In this document: piece after piece, positions 33,358 through 48,300 of the stretch
Layout: every line of letters starts with the position of its first letter
Numbering within the stretch: the stretch's first letter is position 1
NCBI GenBank assembly: GCA_016714895.1
Contig: JADKBV010000011.1
Span: 620,001 to 684,000 of the forward strand
Direction: 5' to 3'
Length of the DNA: 64,000 nucleotides
Source of the DNA: Saprospiraceae bacterium
GTDB taxonomy: Bacteria; Bacteroidota; Bacteroidia; Chitinophagales; Saprospiraceae
Position numbers and translations under genes: made by a program
Notes under the pieces: generated by a model
What the model was told of the DNA's origin: nothing
Seen by the model: only the letters and a program-made list of their open reading frames with translations
The model's database searches: none

Positions 33358-36300
33358 ATGCAACATAACACATGTTCAGCATACTTCCGTCCTGCTTTGT
33401 TTGCAGGTTTAATTTTTTGGCTTTCCTTATTTCCCGGTAAGGTTGGCTCAATGAATTTTTATTTTAATACCACAATCGAATCTAACTTACTCCTCCCTCC
33501 AGCCAATTTAACGCAAACATATACCGTACCCGGAAGTTATACTTTTACCATTCCTGAAGGTGTTACCAGTATTACAGTTCAGACGTGGGGTGGTGGTGGA
33601 CGTGGAGGTTCCAGAACAACATCAACAGACGGCACAGGTGGTGGTGGTGGTGGTGCGTTTTCACAACATACTTTTACAGTCATCCCCGGCAATAGTTACG
33701 TTGTAGTAGTCGGTTCGGGAAGTTCAAGCAATACTGCTCCGGGAGGTGATTCTTGGGTTTCATTGACCGATGTTGCGGGAGCAAGTGTTTTAGCCAAAGG
33801 AGGTAATTCTGTTGCGAATAACAGTAATACAGCGGCTACCGGGGGAAGTGCTGCTTCAGGAATCGGGGCTATCAGATATTCAGGCGGAAATGGTGCCAAC
33901 AGAGTCAGTTCGACTTCATCAGGAGGAGGTGGATCCTCTGCAGGAACAGGGGCCAATGGAAACAATGCTTCCGGTACAACAGCAGGTTCTGCACCAAGTG
34001 GTGGTGCAAATGGTGGTGCCGGACGTACATCTGTGGGAAGTGGTAATGCAGGTTTGTATCCCGGTGGAGGAGGAGGTGGTGCTGTCCGTGGAACTTCAGG
34101 TAGTCCGAGTGGAGGTACCGGAGGTCATGGTCGTGTCATCATATCCTATACATATAATGTGGATGCTGGTTTGGATCAGTCTCAGTGTAATAATTCGTTA
34201 TTTTATGTCAATACAGCTACCCCTCCTTCCGGGTATACGTCAACATGGTCTGTGGTATCCGGGACAGGCTTTATCTACGATAATTCAAAATTAAATACAA
34301 GTATCATTGTGCCGGCAGGTTTTTCTGCTACTGTAAGACTCACTATGACAAACGGAACGGTTACTGCTACTGATGATCTGGTGCTTACAAACACCACTTC
34401 CTGTTCGCCGACCTGCACTGCTCCGCTCAATGAAAACGGAAATCTGGAATCTTCAGGAACAATAACATCTTACAATCTTAGTTTTCAGGGAACACCGGCG
34501 GCATTAATATACCAAAACACCAATCCCAACGGATGGAGTGAAGCTTATGGCAGCGCAACGCCAAATACGACTTCTTTTACCGGAGCTTATCATTTAAACA
34601 AAACAGGTAGTAATGGAAACCCAAAGAGTGGGTCCAAATTTTTGTATATGGCGGGTTCCGGATTTTGTTTGTCGGCTTTAAAAACGGGAGCAACCTTACA
34701 TTGCGGCAAAACATATCGCGTTTCTGTTTGGGTAGCGGCTTACTCCAATAGTGCCACTCAGGCAAATTCACCATTTTTTCTGGAGTTTTTTAGTGGAGGC
34801 ACCAATATGCCGGGAATCAGCATTGCACATCAGGCGATAGCTCCGGCGAGTTCTTCGTGGAATAATCTGAATTGGCAGCGGTATTCTTTTGAATTTACAG
34901 TGCCTACAGAAGGGTATCAATGGGCAGATTTTGTTTTTACTACTTTACATAATACGAATGGTATTGTGGTAGACGATATGTGTATCGAAGAAATATTCAG
35001 TGGATCCGAAGCGGCAGCTGGTCAGGACGTATTTGGTTGTTCAAATACTGTAACAATGTCTGCCAATACTCCGACATCCGGTTTTTCAGGTCAATGGAGC
35101 GTATTGTCAGGAAATGCAACTATAGCTAATCCGACTTCACCTACTTCAAATGTAACCATTACTTCAGGAACTGCTGCAAGACTCAGGTGGACAGTTTCAT
35201 CGACTTCAGGTGGTTCAACCATAACGGCACTTGATCCTAAAAAAGAAGGGGGATTTGAAAATTGTTGTACTGCCTATGATAATGGTTGGACAGCTGTCAA
35301 TCATACCACCAATCAATGGCACGTTGGTTCTGCATCAAATCCTACATCAGGTAACCGGGCTGCATACATTTCAAACAACTCAGGAACTTCTTATGCGTAC
35401 ACCCTGACTACGGCACAAACTTCTCATTTATACAGAGATATAGTTGTTGCTCCGGGAGCGTCCAATATCCAACTGACTTTTAAATGGAAAGGGCAAGGGC
35501 AAAGCGGAACTGACAGATTGTTGGTTTACACGGCACCGACAAATATTACTCCTTCTGCAGGTACTCCTTCATCAACTTCAACTACATTATCAGGAGCTAC
35601 CTTGGTAAGTGGTACAAATTTGCACTTATTAGCCAATTATGAAACTGTTAATATAACTTTGCCCAATGCTTTGGCAGGAACAACCTTCAGATTGATATTC
35701 ACCTGGCAAAACAATGCCTCATCAGGGGTAAATCCACCCGTATCTATAGATGAAGTTGGTGTTTACTACAATTTTGCGACTTGTTCGAGTAGTGATGAAG
35801 TAAATATAGGATATGCTGCAGCAGGGAGTTTGTCCGTTAACAATCCGTCGATTTGTCCCGGCGAAAGTGCGGTATTGACTGCTACCGGTTGTTCCGGAGG
35901 AAATCTGTTATGGAGCAATGGTTCCACACAATCTTCGATTACAGTGAATCCGACCTCTACCACATCTTATTCTGTCACCTGTACACCAGGTTCTCCGACA
36001 AATATTTTACAAAATCCCGGGCTTGAATCGACAACCAATCTGCAAAACTGGGATAACTGGGGGAATGCATCGATTACGACAAACGGGTCAGATGTATACC
36101 AGGGGTCGAAAGCAATCATAATAAATACCATTGGTCAGTCATGGGGAGGCGTAGCACAAGGTTTTGCTGCAACACCCGGCAGACGTTACAGAGTCCGGGC
36201 TTACGCCAAAACCACCAACACCAATATTCTTCCTGCTATAAAATATGAATTTTATAATGGAGGATCGGTCATCGAAAATCAAACGGGTGTGTTCATTACA

Positions 36301-39300
36301 TCCAATAATTATCAGTTGTATGAATTTGAGGTAGTTTCTCCTCCCAATGTTACCTGGATGACAGTTTTTGCAGAAATCGGTCAGGGAGGGCAATTGTTTT
36401 TGGATAATTGGGAAGTTATCAGTACATCAACTTGTAATGCCGTTCAAACTTCGACTGTGACGGTTCTTCCAAGTCAGAATATTACCTTGTCAAATATCAA
36501 TGTAACGAATTGTACTAATCATCCACTTCAGGATGTTGCACAGGTAAGTGTGCGGGTAGCCTGGAATGCTGCTCCGGCCAATGATTATTTGGGAGTTACT
36601 ATTCAAAACAAAACAGAGTACATCAATGTTGGTGGAGGTGCCACATCGCCACAGACCCTTACTTTTTTAGTTCCTGCTAATGGCCAGACAAATATCCCGA
36701 TAACGGCAAGATGGTACTTCAATCCGAATTTCGGATGTCCTAATTCGGCTACTTTTAACGCTCCGAATGCCTGTTCTAATGATGTTCTGACATGTAATAT
36801 ATTGTATTTGTGTGGATTGGATAAACCTGCTGATGGTGACGCTTTCGATCACGGATTGATTGAATATATCATGGCAAACAATTCCGGCAATCTCCTTCCG
36901 GCCCTGGTCAAAGACAATGGTACTGCCAATGATTTTTACGATCCTAATGATCAAAATACTCCCATATCTGTCAATTTGAATGATTATGACATGATTATCA
37001 TATCCCCGACTACACAAGGATATGTCTCAACCAGATTGAGGGATATATTGCTTCCATTTAAAGGGAGTATCCTGAATATGAATTACTTATTGCAACAAGG
37101 TCTTGAAACGACAAACGGGGCAGGATATTTTGCCTGGGGGAATACAGCATTTACGAATGCGACACAATCTGTTTCGATTTATAATTACGACAATATCAAT
37201 CCAAGTTATGCCTTGGTAAAAACAGGCGGTACTACCAAAGCCGGAGCCGCCAGTTCGTTGTGGTTTAATGCCGGTGACGCCAACGGACTGACCAATGCTA
37301 TGGCATATAGTTATAAAGCTCATTCTATCCCGGGAGTATCAACCACTCACGGTTTGAGACAATATCTGGGATTGCACATGAATGGTCTGTATGCAAATTC
37401 GCAAAACGGAGGCTCACTTCCTGCGCCTGCTTCAAGTTATTTTCACCCCGCCAGACATTTGACCCCGGAGATGAAAATCATTTTGGACCAAACACTAAAA
37501 AATGTTGGAATCTGCCAATCAGAAATTTGTGCAAATCTTACGGATGATGACGAGGATGATCTGACAGATTGTAATGATCCTGATTGTTGGAAAATTACCA
37601 ACAGAGAGTTTGATGAAGGCACAGCCGGATGGGACCTGTATAATCAAAACGGGGCAGCATCAACTAGAACCGTTGATAATACCTCCCAACTTTCCGGAAA
37701 AAATTCTATGCGAATAAATATATCTGCAGCAACGGGTACCAATTGGCATATACAGTTTTTGCAATCAAATATATTGCTTGAAGCAGGTAAATCCTATCAG
37801 GTATCTTTTATGGGAAGAGCTGCCGCAAACAGAACGATCACAGTTTTTACAGATTTGGGAGCCAGTCCCTTTACCACCTATTTTAGCCAGAATGTCAACC
37901 TGACTTCAGCAGCTCAAACTTTTACTTTTACATACACTCAAAATGCGACAACATCCATTGGAAGATTGGGCTTCAATTTGGGGCAATCCAATCAAACAGT
38001 ATGGATTGATAATGTAATATTTACAGAAGTATGCCAGATTCCGGAAATCTGCGATAATGGTCTTGATGACAATGGTAACGGATTGTCAGATTGTAGTGAT
38101 CCTGATTGCCCTTGTTGTAATACATTGACAGCGGGCGGTATTGTTACAGGCAATCAGATTGAATGTCAAAATTATAATCCGGGAATTATATCAAGTACTT
38201 CGCCGGCATCTGGTGGTTCCGGGACCATCGTTTATCAATGGGAATACAGCAACGATGAAGTGAATTGGGTGGAAATACCGGGCGCTACCGGGTTGACTTA
38301 CGATCCGGGAATGGTTTATCAAACTACTTATTACAGAAGAAAAGCAAGATTAAATACCTGTAATCTTTGGGGTGTATACAGTAATACAGTCATTAAACAA
38401 AATCTTGGATTTGATAATTTTCAAATCCTCACACGAAATAACACAACTTTTAACGGAGGTACGCATGTACATGGACCCATGGCAGTTGGTGGAAACCTGG
38501 TCATTAATTCTAATGGTGCCAAAGTTGAAGTTAATATGGATAATACAGGTACCTATATTTTTCCCGGAGACGGAAGTACCACAACCGGCTTAATGGTCAA
38601 AGGTGGTATAACCTTTCAATCAGGCTATCTGGGTATTTTATCAAACAGATATGTTCACATTGGAAATAGTGCTAATCTTGCCTCCGGAGACAATAATACC
38701 AACAGTGCCACACAGGTATATCCTGCAGGGACAGGTTATAACCATTCTCAACGGATTGAAACAACTATAGATCAAACCCCAAATCCGGCTGTTTTTCAAA
38801 ATGTTGCTTACGACTTTGAAGCTTTGTTTGATTTATATCACAACAGTAGTATAGATTTGGGAGCCAGAACCAATAATGTTCAGTTGTTTAATACTTCTAA
38901 TGTTGTTATTACAAACAACAATGTGACTTTTGGACAGGCTGTCAGAATTAATACATTAAATACAGGATATAATTACCTGAATCTTACAACGACTTCCTTA
39001 AATAACATTACTGAAATGAATTTTAACGGAAGTGGAGTTCCATCTTCAACCAAAATTCTGGTTATCAACGTTTTGGTCAATTCCAACTTTACCTGGAACA
39101 ATTCCAATATGCCGGGTTTGTCAGCCCCAACCACTGCACCTTACATGATCTGGAATTTTTACGGACCCACTACAAATACGGTTACCATCAACAATAGTTC
39201 TTTGATATTCGGAACCATTTTTGCACCGAATCAAAATGTTTTAAAAGTAGGGCAGAATGACATTGAAGGATCCGTAATTGCCAAATCATTTAGTGTCGGA

Positions 39301-42300
39301 AACGGCCAGCTACACGATTTTATGTTTGCCAATTTTTGTGATATTCTGGACTGTGTGGAAAATGTTGATGTAAGTATAACGGGTCCTACTGACATATGTT
39401 CAGGAACAACAGCAACACTGACAGCCAGCGGAGGTCAAAGTTACCTTTGGAGCAACGGAGCTACAACGGCAACTATTAACGTCACAACTTCAGGTACATA
39501 TACTGTGACGGTGACATCTGATGTAGGATGTACAGGTACAGCAAGTCGGGTAGTTAATGTATTAAGCAATCCGACAGTACCAATAGTCGGAACGATAACC
39601 CAACCCACCTGTACGGTTAATACAGGAAGTGTGATACTCAATGGATTGCCATCAACCGGAACATGGACCTTAACCAGAACTCCGGGAGGAACAACCTACA
39701 CAGGTACAGGAACAAGTTTTACGGTGACCGGTCTTCCCGCCTCAATAGTATTCACGTTTACTGTAACAAACCAAAATAATTGTGTTTCACCAGCTTCTGC
39801 TAATGTTACCATTAACGCTTCCATTTTACCTCCGGCAATCGGTGGCGCCACATCTGGTTGCACCGGTCTGACCGTAAATGTTACACCAAATTCATTGGGG
39901 TCGTGGACAAGCAGTAACAACGGAGTTGCCACGGTAACCAATGCCGGTGTTGTCACCGGTGTTTCAGCAGGAACTGTGACTTTGACATATACAAGAACTT
40001 CTGATGGTTGTACAAACAACACCCCATTCACTGTTTATGCTACTCCTGCCGCTCCTGTAATTGGAACGATTATACAACCCACATGTACAAATACAACAGG
40101 AAGTGTATCTTTAAGCGGTCTACCGGCTACCGGTTCATGGACTATCACCAGAAATCCGGGAGGTACAACATATACGGGTTCAGGCACAACTTTTAGTGTA
40201 ACCGGACTTCCGGCAAACACAACCTATACCTTTACAATTACTAATTCAGTTAATTGTACATCGGTTTCATCATCGAATGTGGTTATTAATGCTGTTCCTG
40301 CCAATCCGGTATTAGGAGGGGCATCTTCAGTTTGTGTCGGATCAACAGCCAATGTGACTCCAAACACAGCAGGAACCTGGACCAGCAGTAATACAGGTAT
40401 AGCTACTATAACCAATGCCGGTATTGTTACCGGTGTTTCGGCAGGAAGTGTAACACTGACTTATATAAGAACTGCTGATGGTTGTTCAAATAATATACCC
40501 TTTACAGTACATTCAAATCCAACAGCACCTGTCACAGGAGCTGTCACCCAACCAACGTGCACAGTCCCTACCGGAAGTGTGGTATTAAGTGGTCTTCCTG
40601 CCACAGGCAGTTGGACCATCACCAGAACACCCGGAGGAACAACATACACAGGATCAGGTACTTCATTTACAGTAACAGGTCTGCCAGCCAATACATCCTA
40701 TACCTTTACCGTGACCAACAGCAATTTGTGTACTTCTTTAGCTTCAGCAAATGTCGTCATAAATGCGATTCCGACAAATCCTGTCACCGGAGGTTCTTCA
40801 TCACTTTGTGTAGGTGCAACAGCAAATGTTACCCCTTCCACAAGCGGTAGTTGGTCAAGCAGCAACAATGCTATTGCTACCGTAACCAATGCAGGTGTTG
40901 TCACCGGTGTTTCAGCAGGAAGTGTAACTTTAACCTATACAAGGACATCTGATGGGTGCAGCAATACAAGACCCTTTACGGTTCAACCTAATCCAACAGC
41001 ACCTTTAGCAGGTACAATAACTCAGCCAACGTGTATTGTGACAACCGGAAGTGTCGTTTTAAACAGTTTGCCATCAACAGGTTCCTGGACTATTGTGCGA
41101 ACTCCGGGAGGAAATACATACACAGGTACCGGAACATCTTTTACTGTGACAGGTCTGCCTGCCAATACAACCTATTCATTTTCTGTGACCAATTCCAATA
41201 GTTGTAGCTCACCTCCTTCAACAAATATTGTCATTAATTCAGTACCTGCTATTCCTGTTATTGGGGGAGCAGCATCAGTTTGTGTGGGTGCAACAGCCAA
41301 TGTTACTCCGGGCACATCAGGAACCTGGTCGAGCAGTAATACAGCCATTGTGACTATCACAAACGCAGGAGTAGTGACAGGTCTTGCTGCAGGTTCAGTG
41401 ACTCTGACATATAACAGAACAGCAGATGGATGTTCTAATGCAATTCCATTTACAGTTCATGCCAATCCAACAGTTCCCGTATTAAGTACCATTACACAAC
41501 CAACTTGTTTAATAACTACAGGTAGTGTTTTCCTGAACGGTCTGCCATCAACAGGTTCATGGACCGTTACCCGAACTCCGGGAGGAAATACTTATACAGG
41601 CTCTGGAACTTCCTATACAGTGACGGGTCTCCCTGCCAATACAACCTATACTTTTACGGTAACCAACAGTAATTTATGTACTTCACCTTCTTCAGCAAAT
41701 GCTGTTATCAATCCGATTCCGACAAACCCGGTCATCGGTGGTGCAACTTCTGTTTGTGTCGGATTGACAACAAATGTTACTCCAAGTACATCGGGAACAT
41801 GGATAAGTAGCAATACTTCAGTTGCAACGATTACCAATGCGGGAACTGTTTCTTCAATTTCAGTAGGGACAGTAACTTTAACTTATACCAGGACATCTGA
41901 CGGATGTTCAAACTCCATTCCTTTTACAGTACATGCTAACCCAACACCACCAGTTATTGGTACCATTACGCAACCAACGTGTATTACGCCGACCGGAAGT
42001 GTGGTATTGAGTAGTTTACCTTCTTCAGGTAGCTGGACCATCACCAGAAGCCCTGGTGGAATAACTTATACCGGCTCCGGAACAAGTTACACAGTGACCG
42101 GACTTCCGGCTAATGCAACCTATACATTTACAGTGACCAACAGCAATACTTGTGTATCTGCGGCTTCGACAAATGCAGTCGTTAGCGCTTTACCTGTTAA
42201 CCCTGTTTTGGGTGGAGCAACAGCCGTTTGTGTTGGATCGACAGCCAATGTGACTCCAAACACTGCAGGAACCTGGACCAGCAGCAATAATGTTATTGCA

Positions 42301-45300
42301 ACGATTACTAATGGGGGAGTGGTCTCAGGGGTAACATCAGGAACTGTAACCTTAACCTATACCAGAACCAGTGACGGATGTTCCAATACTTCAAATTTTG
42401 TGGTTCATGCATTACCGGTAGCCGTAATCACCGGTGACAACTATATTTGTACAGGGCTAAGCACGACATTGACAGCTGCAGGAGGAACAAGTTATGTATG
42501 GCAAACAGGTCAAAACACGTCCGTTATCACGGTAAGTCCTACAACAGTAACAACTTACATCGTTACGGTAACCAATGTCAATGGTTGTACCAATACCGCA
42601 AGCTATCTGGTTCAACAATATCCGACTTTTACTGCTACAGCCACTTCACCAACACAAAATATCTGTGCCGGTCAGGATTTGGTATTAAACGGTTTGATGA
42701 CAAATGGTGTTTTAAGAGAAACATATACCGGAATTTCAGGAACATTAGTCAATGATCTGACATCTCACATTTCATATCCTTCCGGTCCGAATGTCAGAGA
42801 AATAAGAACTAATACCATAGGGCCAAATGGTGTGGGAGAAAATTATGGTACAAGGGTGAGATATTATTTTACCCCTCAGGTTTCAGGTGATCACCAATTT
42901 GTCATTTACGGAGATGATGAAACGATTTTGTATTGGTCCGGTTCAGATGCGACCAGTCCTTTGACCATATTGGCCAATGTTCCGGGTTGGACCAATGAAG
43001 GCGAATTAACCAGATTTGCATCTCAAACCAGTCAGTTGGTAAATTTGACAGCAGGTCAGCAATATTATTTTGAATTATTACATAAAGAAGGTGGAGGTGG
43101 TGATCATTACGGCATTTTGTACAGATTGGCAGGAGGTCCGGGTTTTATCAATATACCTGAAAGTACAGTTTCTCCAATTAAAATATCCTGGACGGGTCCT
43201 GATAGTTATACATCATCCAATGTAAATAATGTTATATCAAACACGACGACATCAAATGGTGGTACCTATACATTAACAGGTACAGACCTATTCGGTTGTC
43301 AGGTAACTTCCGATGTAAATATTACAGTGAATGTAAATCCAACAGAACCTGTTGTTGGAACCATCACGCAACCTACATGTACCACCCCGACAGGAAGTGT
43401 GGTATTAAACGGACTTCCGGCTTCCGGAAGCTGGACGATCACCAGAACACCGGGGGTAATTACTTATACAGGAACAGGCACGAGCTATACAGTGACAGGT
43501 CTACCTGTTAACACAACCTATTCATTTACAATTACAAACACTAATTCATGTATTTCACCTGCTTCCGCGGATGTAACCATCAATGCAATCCCTTCCAATC
43601 CAACCTTAGGAGGCGCTTCAGCAGTATGTGTTGGTTCGACGGCCAATGTAACCCCTGCCGCAGGTGGTACATGGGTTAGCAGCAATACATCTTTTGCTAC
43701 CATTACTAATGCAGGAGTGGTGACAGGAGTTGCTGCAGGATCTGTGACATTAACTTATACGAGAACAAGTGATGGATGTAGCAATACATTACCTTTTACG
43801 GTCAATGCCAATCCAACGGCACCTGTAGTTGGTACCATCACCCAACCCACATGTTCGACGCCATCCGGTTCTGTAATTTTATCAGGATTGCCTTCCGTAG
43901 GAAGCTGGACCATCACCAGAACTCCGGGATCCAATACTTATTCCGGCTCAGGCACATCCTATACAGTAACAGGACTTCCTGCCAATGAATCGTACACATT
44001 CACAGTAATTAATGTTAATAATTGCGCATCTGCTTCTTCAATGAATGTGGCGATTAACTCCATTCCGGGAGCACCTGTTTTAGGTGGAACCCTTACCATA
44101 TGTCAAGGGGGTACTACAAATGTAACTCCTTCAGTAAATGGAACCTGGACTAGTAGTAATCCAGCTATTGCTTCCGTTACCAACGGAGGCGTTGTCTCCG
44201 GTTTAACTGCCGGTGCTGTAACACTTACTTATACAAGAACATCAGATGGTTGCAGCAATACGTTACCTTTTACTGTTTATGCTAATCCTTCAGCACCTGT
44301 TGTAGGTACCATCACCCAACCAACGTGTACTACGCCGACCGGAAGTGTTGTTTTAAGCGGACTTCCGGCTTCAGGAAGCTGGACGATCACCAGAACACCC
44401 GGAGGAACGACTTATTCCGGATCAGGCACATCCTACACGGTAACCGGTCTTCCGGTCAATACAACTTATACTTTTACGGTCACTAATAGTAATTCCTGTG
44501 TTTCACCCTCATCAACAAATGTTGTCATTAACCCAATACCGGCCAATCCGGTAACCGGTGGAGCATCTTCTGTTTGTGTGGGTTTAACTGCGAATGTAAC
44601 GCCAGCAACAGCAGGCTCGTGGGCAAGCAGTAACAACGCCATTGCCACGATAACCAACGCTGGTGTAGTCACAGGTGTAGCTGCCGGTTCGGTGACATTA
44701 ACCTATACCAGAACAAGCGATGGTTGCAGTAATACCCGACCATTTACCGTGAATGCAAATCCAACGGCTCCGGTTGTTGGTGTTGTCACCCAACCAACAT
44801 GTACTACGCCAACCGGAAGTGTGGTATTAAGTGGTCTTCCTTCTATAGGTAGCTGGACGATCACCAGAACACCGGGTGGGACAACCTATTCCGGATCAGG
44901 CACATCCAATACTGTTACCGGTCTTCCGGTCAATACAACTTATACTTTTACGGTCACTAATAGTAATTCCTGTGTTTCACCCTCATCAACAAATGTTGTT
45001 ATTAATCCGATTCCGGCCAATCCGGTAACCGGTGGAGCGTCTTCTGTTTGCGTAGGCATAACTGCGAATGTAACGCCAGCTACAGCCGGCACCTGGACGA
45101 GCAGTAATACGGGCATAGCCACGATAACAAATAGTGGAGCAGTCACAGGTATAGCAGCCGGTTCGGTGACATTAACGTATACCAGAACAAGTGATGGTTG
45201 TAGTAATACCCGACCATTTACGGTGAATGCAAATCCAACAGCTCCGGTTGTTGGTGTTGTCACCCAACCAACATGTACTACGCCAACCGGAAGTGTGGTA

Positions 45301-48300
45301 TTAAGTGGTCTTCCTTCTACAGGCAGCTGGACCATCACAAGAACACCGGGTGGGACAACCTATTCCGGATCAGGCACATCCAATACTGTTACCGGTCTTC
45401 CGGTCAATACAACCTATACTTTTACGGTCACTAACAGTAATACCTGTGTATCACCATCGTCAACAAATGTAAACATTAATCCGATTCCGGCCAACCCGGT
45501 AACCGGTGGAGCATCTATTGTTTGTGTGGGTTCAACTGCGAATGTAACGCCAGCAACTGCAGGCACCTGGACGAGCAGTAATACGGGCATAGCCACGATA
45601 ACAAATAGTGGAGCAGTCACAGGTATAGCAGCCGGTTCGGTGACTTTAACGTATACCAGAACTAGTGATGGTTGCAGTAACACCCGACCATTTACCGTAA
45701 ATGCAAATCCAACAGTTCCGGTTTTGGTTTCGGTTACGCAACCTACTTGTATTATCCCGACCGGAAGTGTGTCATTAAGCGGTCTTCCTTCTACAGGCAG
45801 CTGGACCATCACCAGAACACCGGGTGGTACTACCTATTCCGGATCAGGCACATCTAATACCATTACCGGTCTGCCAGTCAATACAACCTATACTTTTACG
45901 GTCACCAACAGTAATTTGTGTACTTCACCATCATCATCCAATGTGGTCATTGATCCTATTCCGGCAACACCTGTAACGGGAGGTGAAAATTCAGTGTGTG
46001 CCGGCTTAACCGCCAATGTTAATCCTTCTTCAGAAGGTACATGGACGAGCAGTAATACATCAGTCGCATCCATTACCAATGCAGGTCTGGTCACGGGAAT
46101 TGCCGCAGGTTCGGTAATATTAACCTATACAAGAAATTCTGACGGATGCAGTAATACTTTGCCTTTTACAGTTTTTGCCAATCCTACGGCTCCGTTAGTG
46201 GGTACTATAATACAACCTACATGTATCACAACAACGGGTAGTGTACAATTAAACAATCTCCCCGCCACTGGATCCTGGACACTTACCAGAACACCTGGTG
46301 GAACTACATACATAGATTCAGGCAATACACATACTGTTGCCGGATTAACAGCTAATACAACCTATTCATTCACTGTAGTCAATGACAATAATTGTACTTC
46401 TCCAGCTTCGGTTAATGTAGTAATTAATTCAATTCCGACAGATCCTGTCACAGGAGGTGAAAATTCAGTGTGTGCCGGCTTAACCGCTAATGTTACTCCT
46501 TCAACAGATGGTTTTTGGACAAGCAGTAATACTTCAGTTGCAACGATTTCTAATTCAGGCCTGGTCTCGGGAATAAGTGCCGGGTCAGTAACATTAACTT
46601 ATACCAGGAATTCTGATGGATGTAATAACACCCTTCCATTTACTGTACACTCTATTCCATCTTCTCCATTAGCCGCAACCATCACCCAACCTACTTGTAT
46701 CACAACGACAGGTAGTGTTGAATTAAATGATCTGCCGGGTTCAGGTTCCTGGACACTTCAAAGAACCCCTGGTGGAACAACGTATACCGGATCAGGTACA
46801 ACATATAACGTAACGGGACTCCCTGCGAATGCAAATTATACGTTTACACTTGTAAATGCCAACAATTGTACGTCTTTACCTTCTTCAAATATTGTTATAA
46901 ATGACATTCCTTCTGATCCTGTTTTGGGAGGGGAATCATTTGTTTGTTTGGGTTCTGATGCTAATGTCACTCCAAATACTTTAGGGTCATGGTCCACAAC
47001 CAACAATGCTATTGCATCAATAACAAATGATGGTCTTGTCACAGGTGTATCTGCCGGTACCGTGACTCTAACCTATACACGAACTGCAGATGGATGTTTT
47101 GAAACCATGCCATTTACAGTTTATGAAAATCCTTCACCACCACTTACCGGACAAGTAATTCAGCCAACCTGTACAACACCAACAGGAAGTTTGATGTTAA
47201 GTGGTCTTCCTTCGTCAGGTAATTGGATGATTACCAGTTACCCGGGTGGAAATACCTTCACTTCAAGTGGAAGTACATACAATATTTCCGGTTTGTTGCC
47301 GGATGATACCTACACATTTGTTGTAACGGATGATAGAAACTGTACTTCTCCTACATCAGCGACAATTGTAATTGATCCTGTTCCTTCAAATCCGATTCCG
47401 GGTGGCGATACAACAATATGCGTAGGTAGTATCGCAAACGTTACACCTGCATCGGGCGGCGTTTGGACGAGTAGTAACCAGACTGTTGCAACAATTACAA
47501 ATGAAGGTTTTGTTACCGGTGTTTCTGCAGGTTCTGTAACATTAACGTATACACGAACAACTGACGGTTGCAGTAATACCATGATTTTTAATGTGAATGG
47601 AAATCCGACTGCTCCGATTGTCGTAACGATAACGCAACCAACTTGTTATGTTCCATTTGGAAGTGTTCAATTGAATGGTCTTCCATCTTCAGGTTCCTGG
47701 ATCCTGACACGTACGCCTGGAAATGTTACTTACCCGGGTTCCGGAATATCTTATGTCGTGGATTCTCTTGCACCTGACGCTACTTATACATTCAATATCA
47801 CCAACGATAATGGTTGTATATCATCATTATCAAACCAGGTTGTCATAAATGCCATTCCCGGAAGTCCAAATGTTGGTGGTCCCACTTCTATATGTATTGG
47901 AACAACAACAAATGTAACGCCATCAAGCGGTGGTACCTGGGTCAGCAGTAATAATTCACGGGCTACTGTGTCCAATGAAGGATTGGTAACGTCTCTCAGT
48001 GCAGGCATTACCACTTTGACCTATACCCGCACATCGGATGGCTGTAGCAATTCTTTGCCATTAACGATCAACGTTAATCCAACGCCACCTGTAGTAGGAA
48101 TCACCACGCAGCCTACATGTACCTCACCGACCGGAAGTGTGGATTTCAGCGGATTGCCATCAACCGGCATATGGACAATGACAAGGTCTCCCGGTGATGT
48201 CACCTATAACGGAACCGGAACCAACTTCACAGTTTCTGGTTTGGCTCCTGATGCAACGTATTCCTTTATCGTCAGAAACCAAAATAATTGTACATCGACG

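Noticed and set aside
33500..34155. Gly-rich segment as a collagen-like or silk-like region
   Set aside because: There is no Gly-X-Y periodicity; the flanking strands (YTVPGSYTFTIPEGV and RVIISYTY) mark it as the known Gly-rich beta domain of secreted Bacteroidota proteins.
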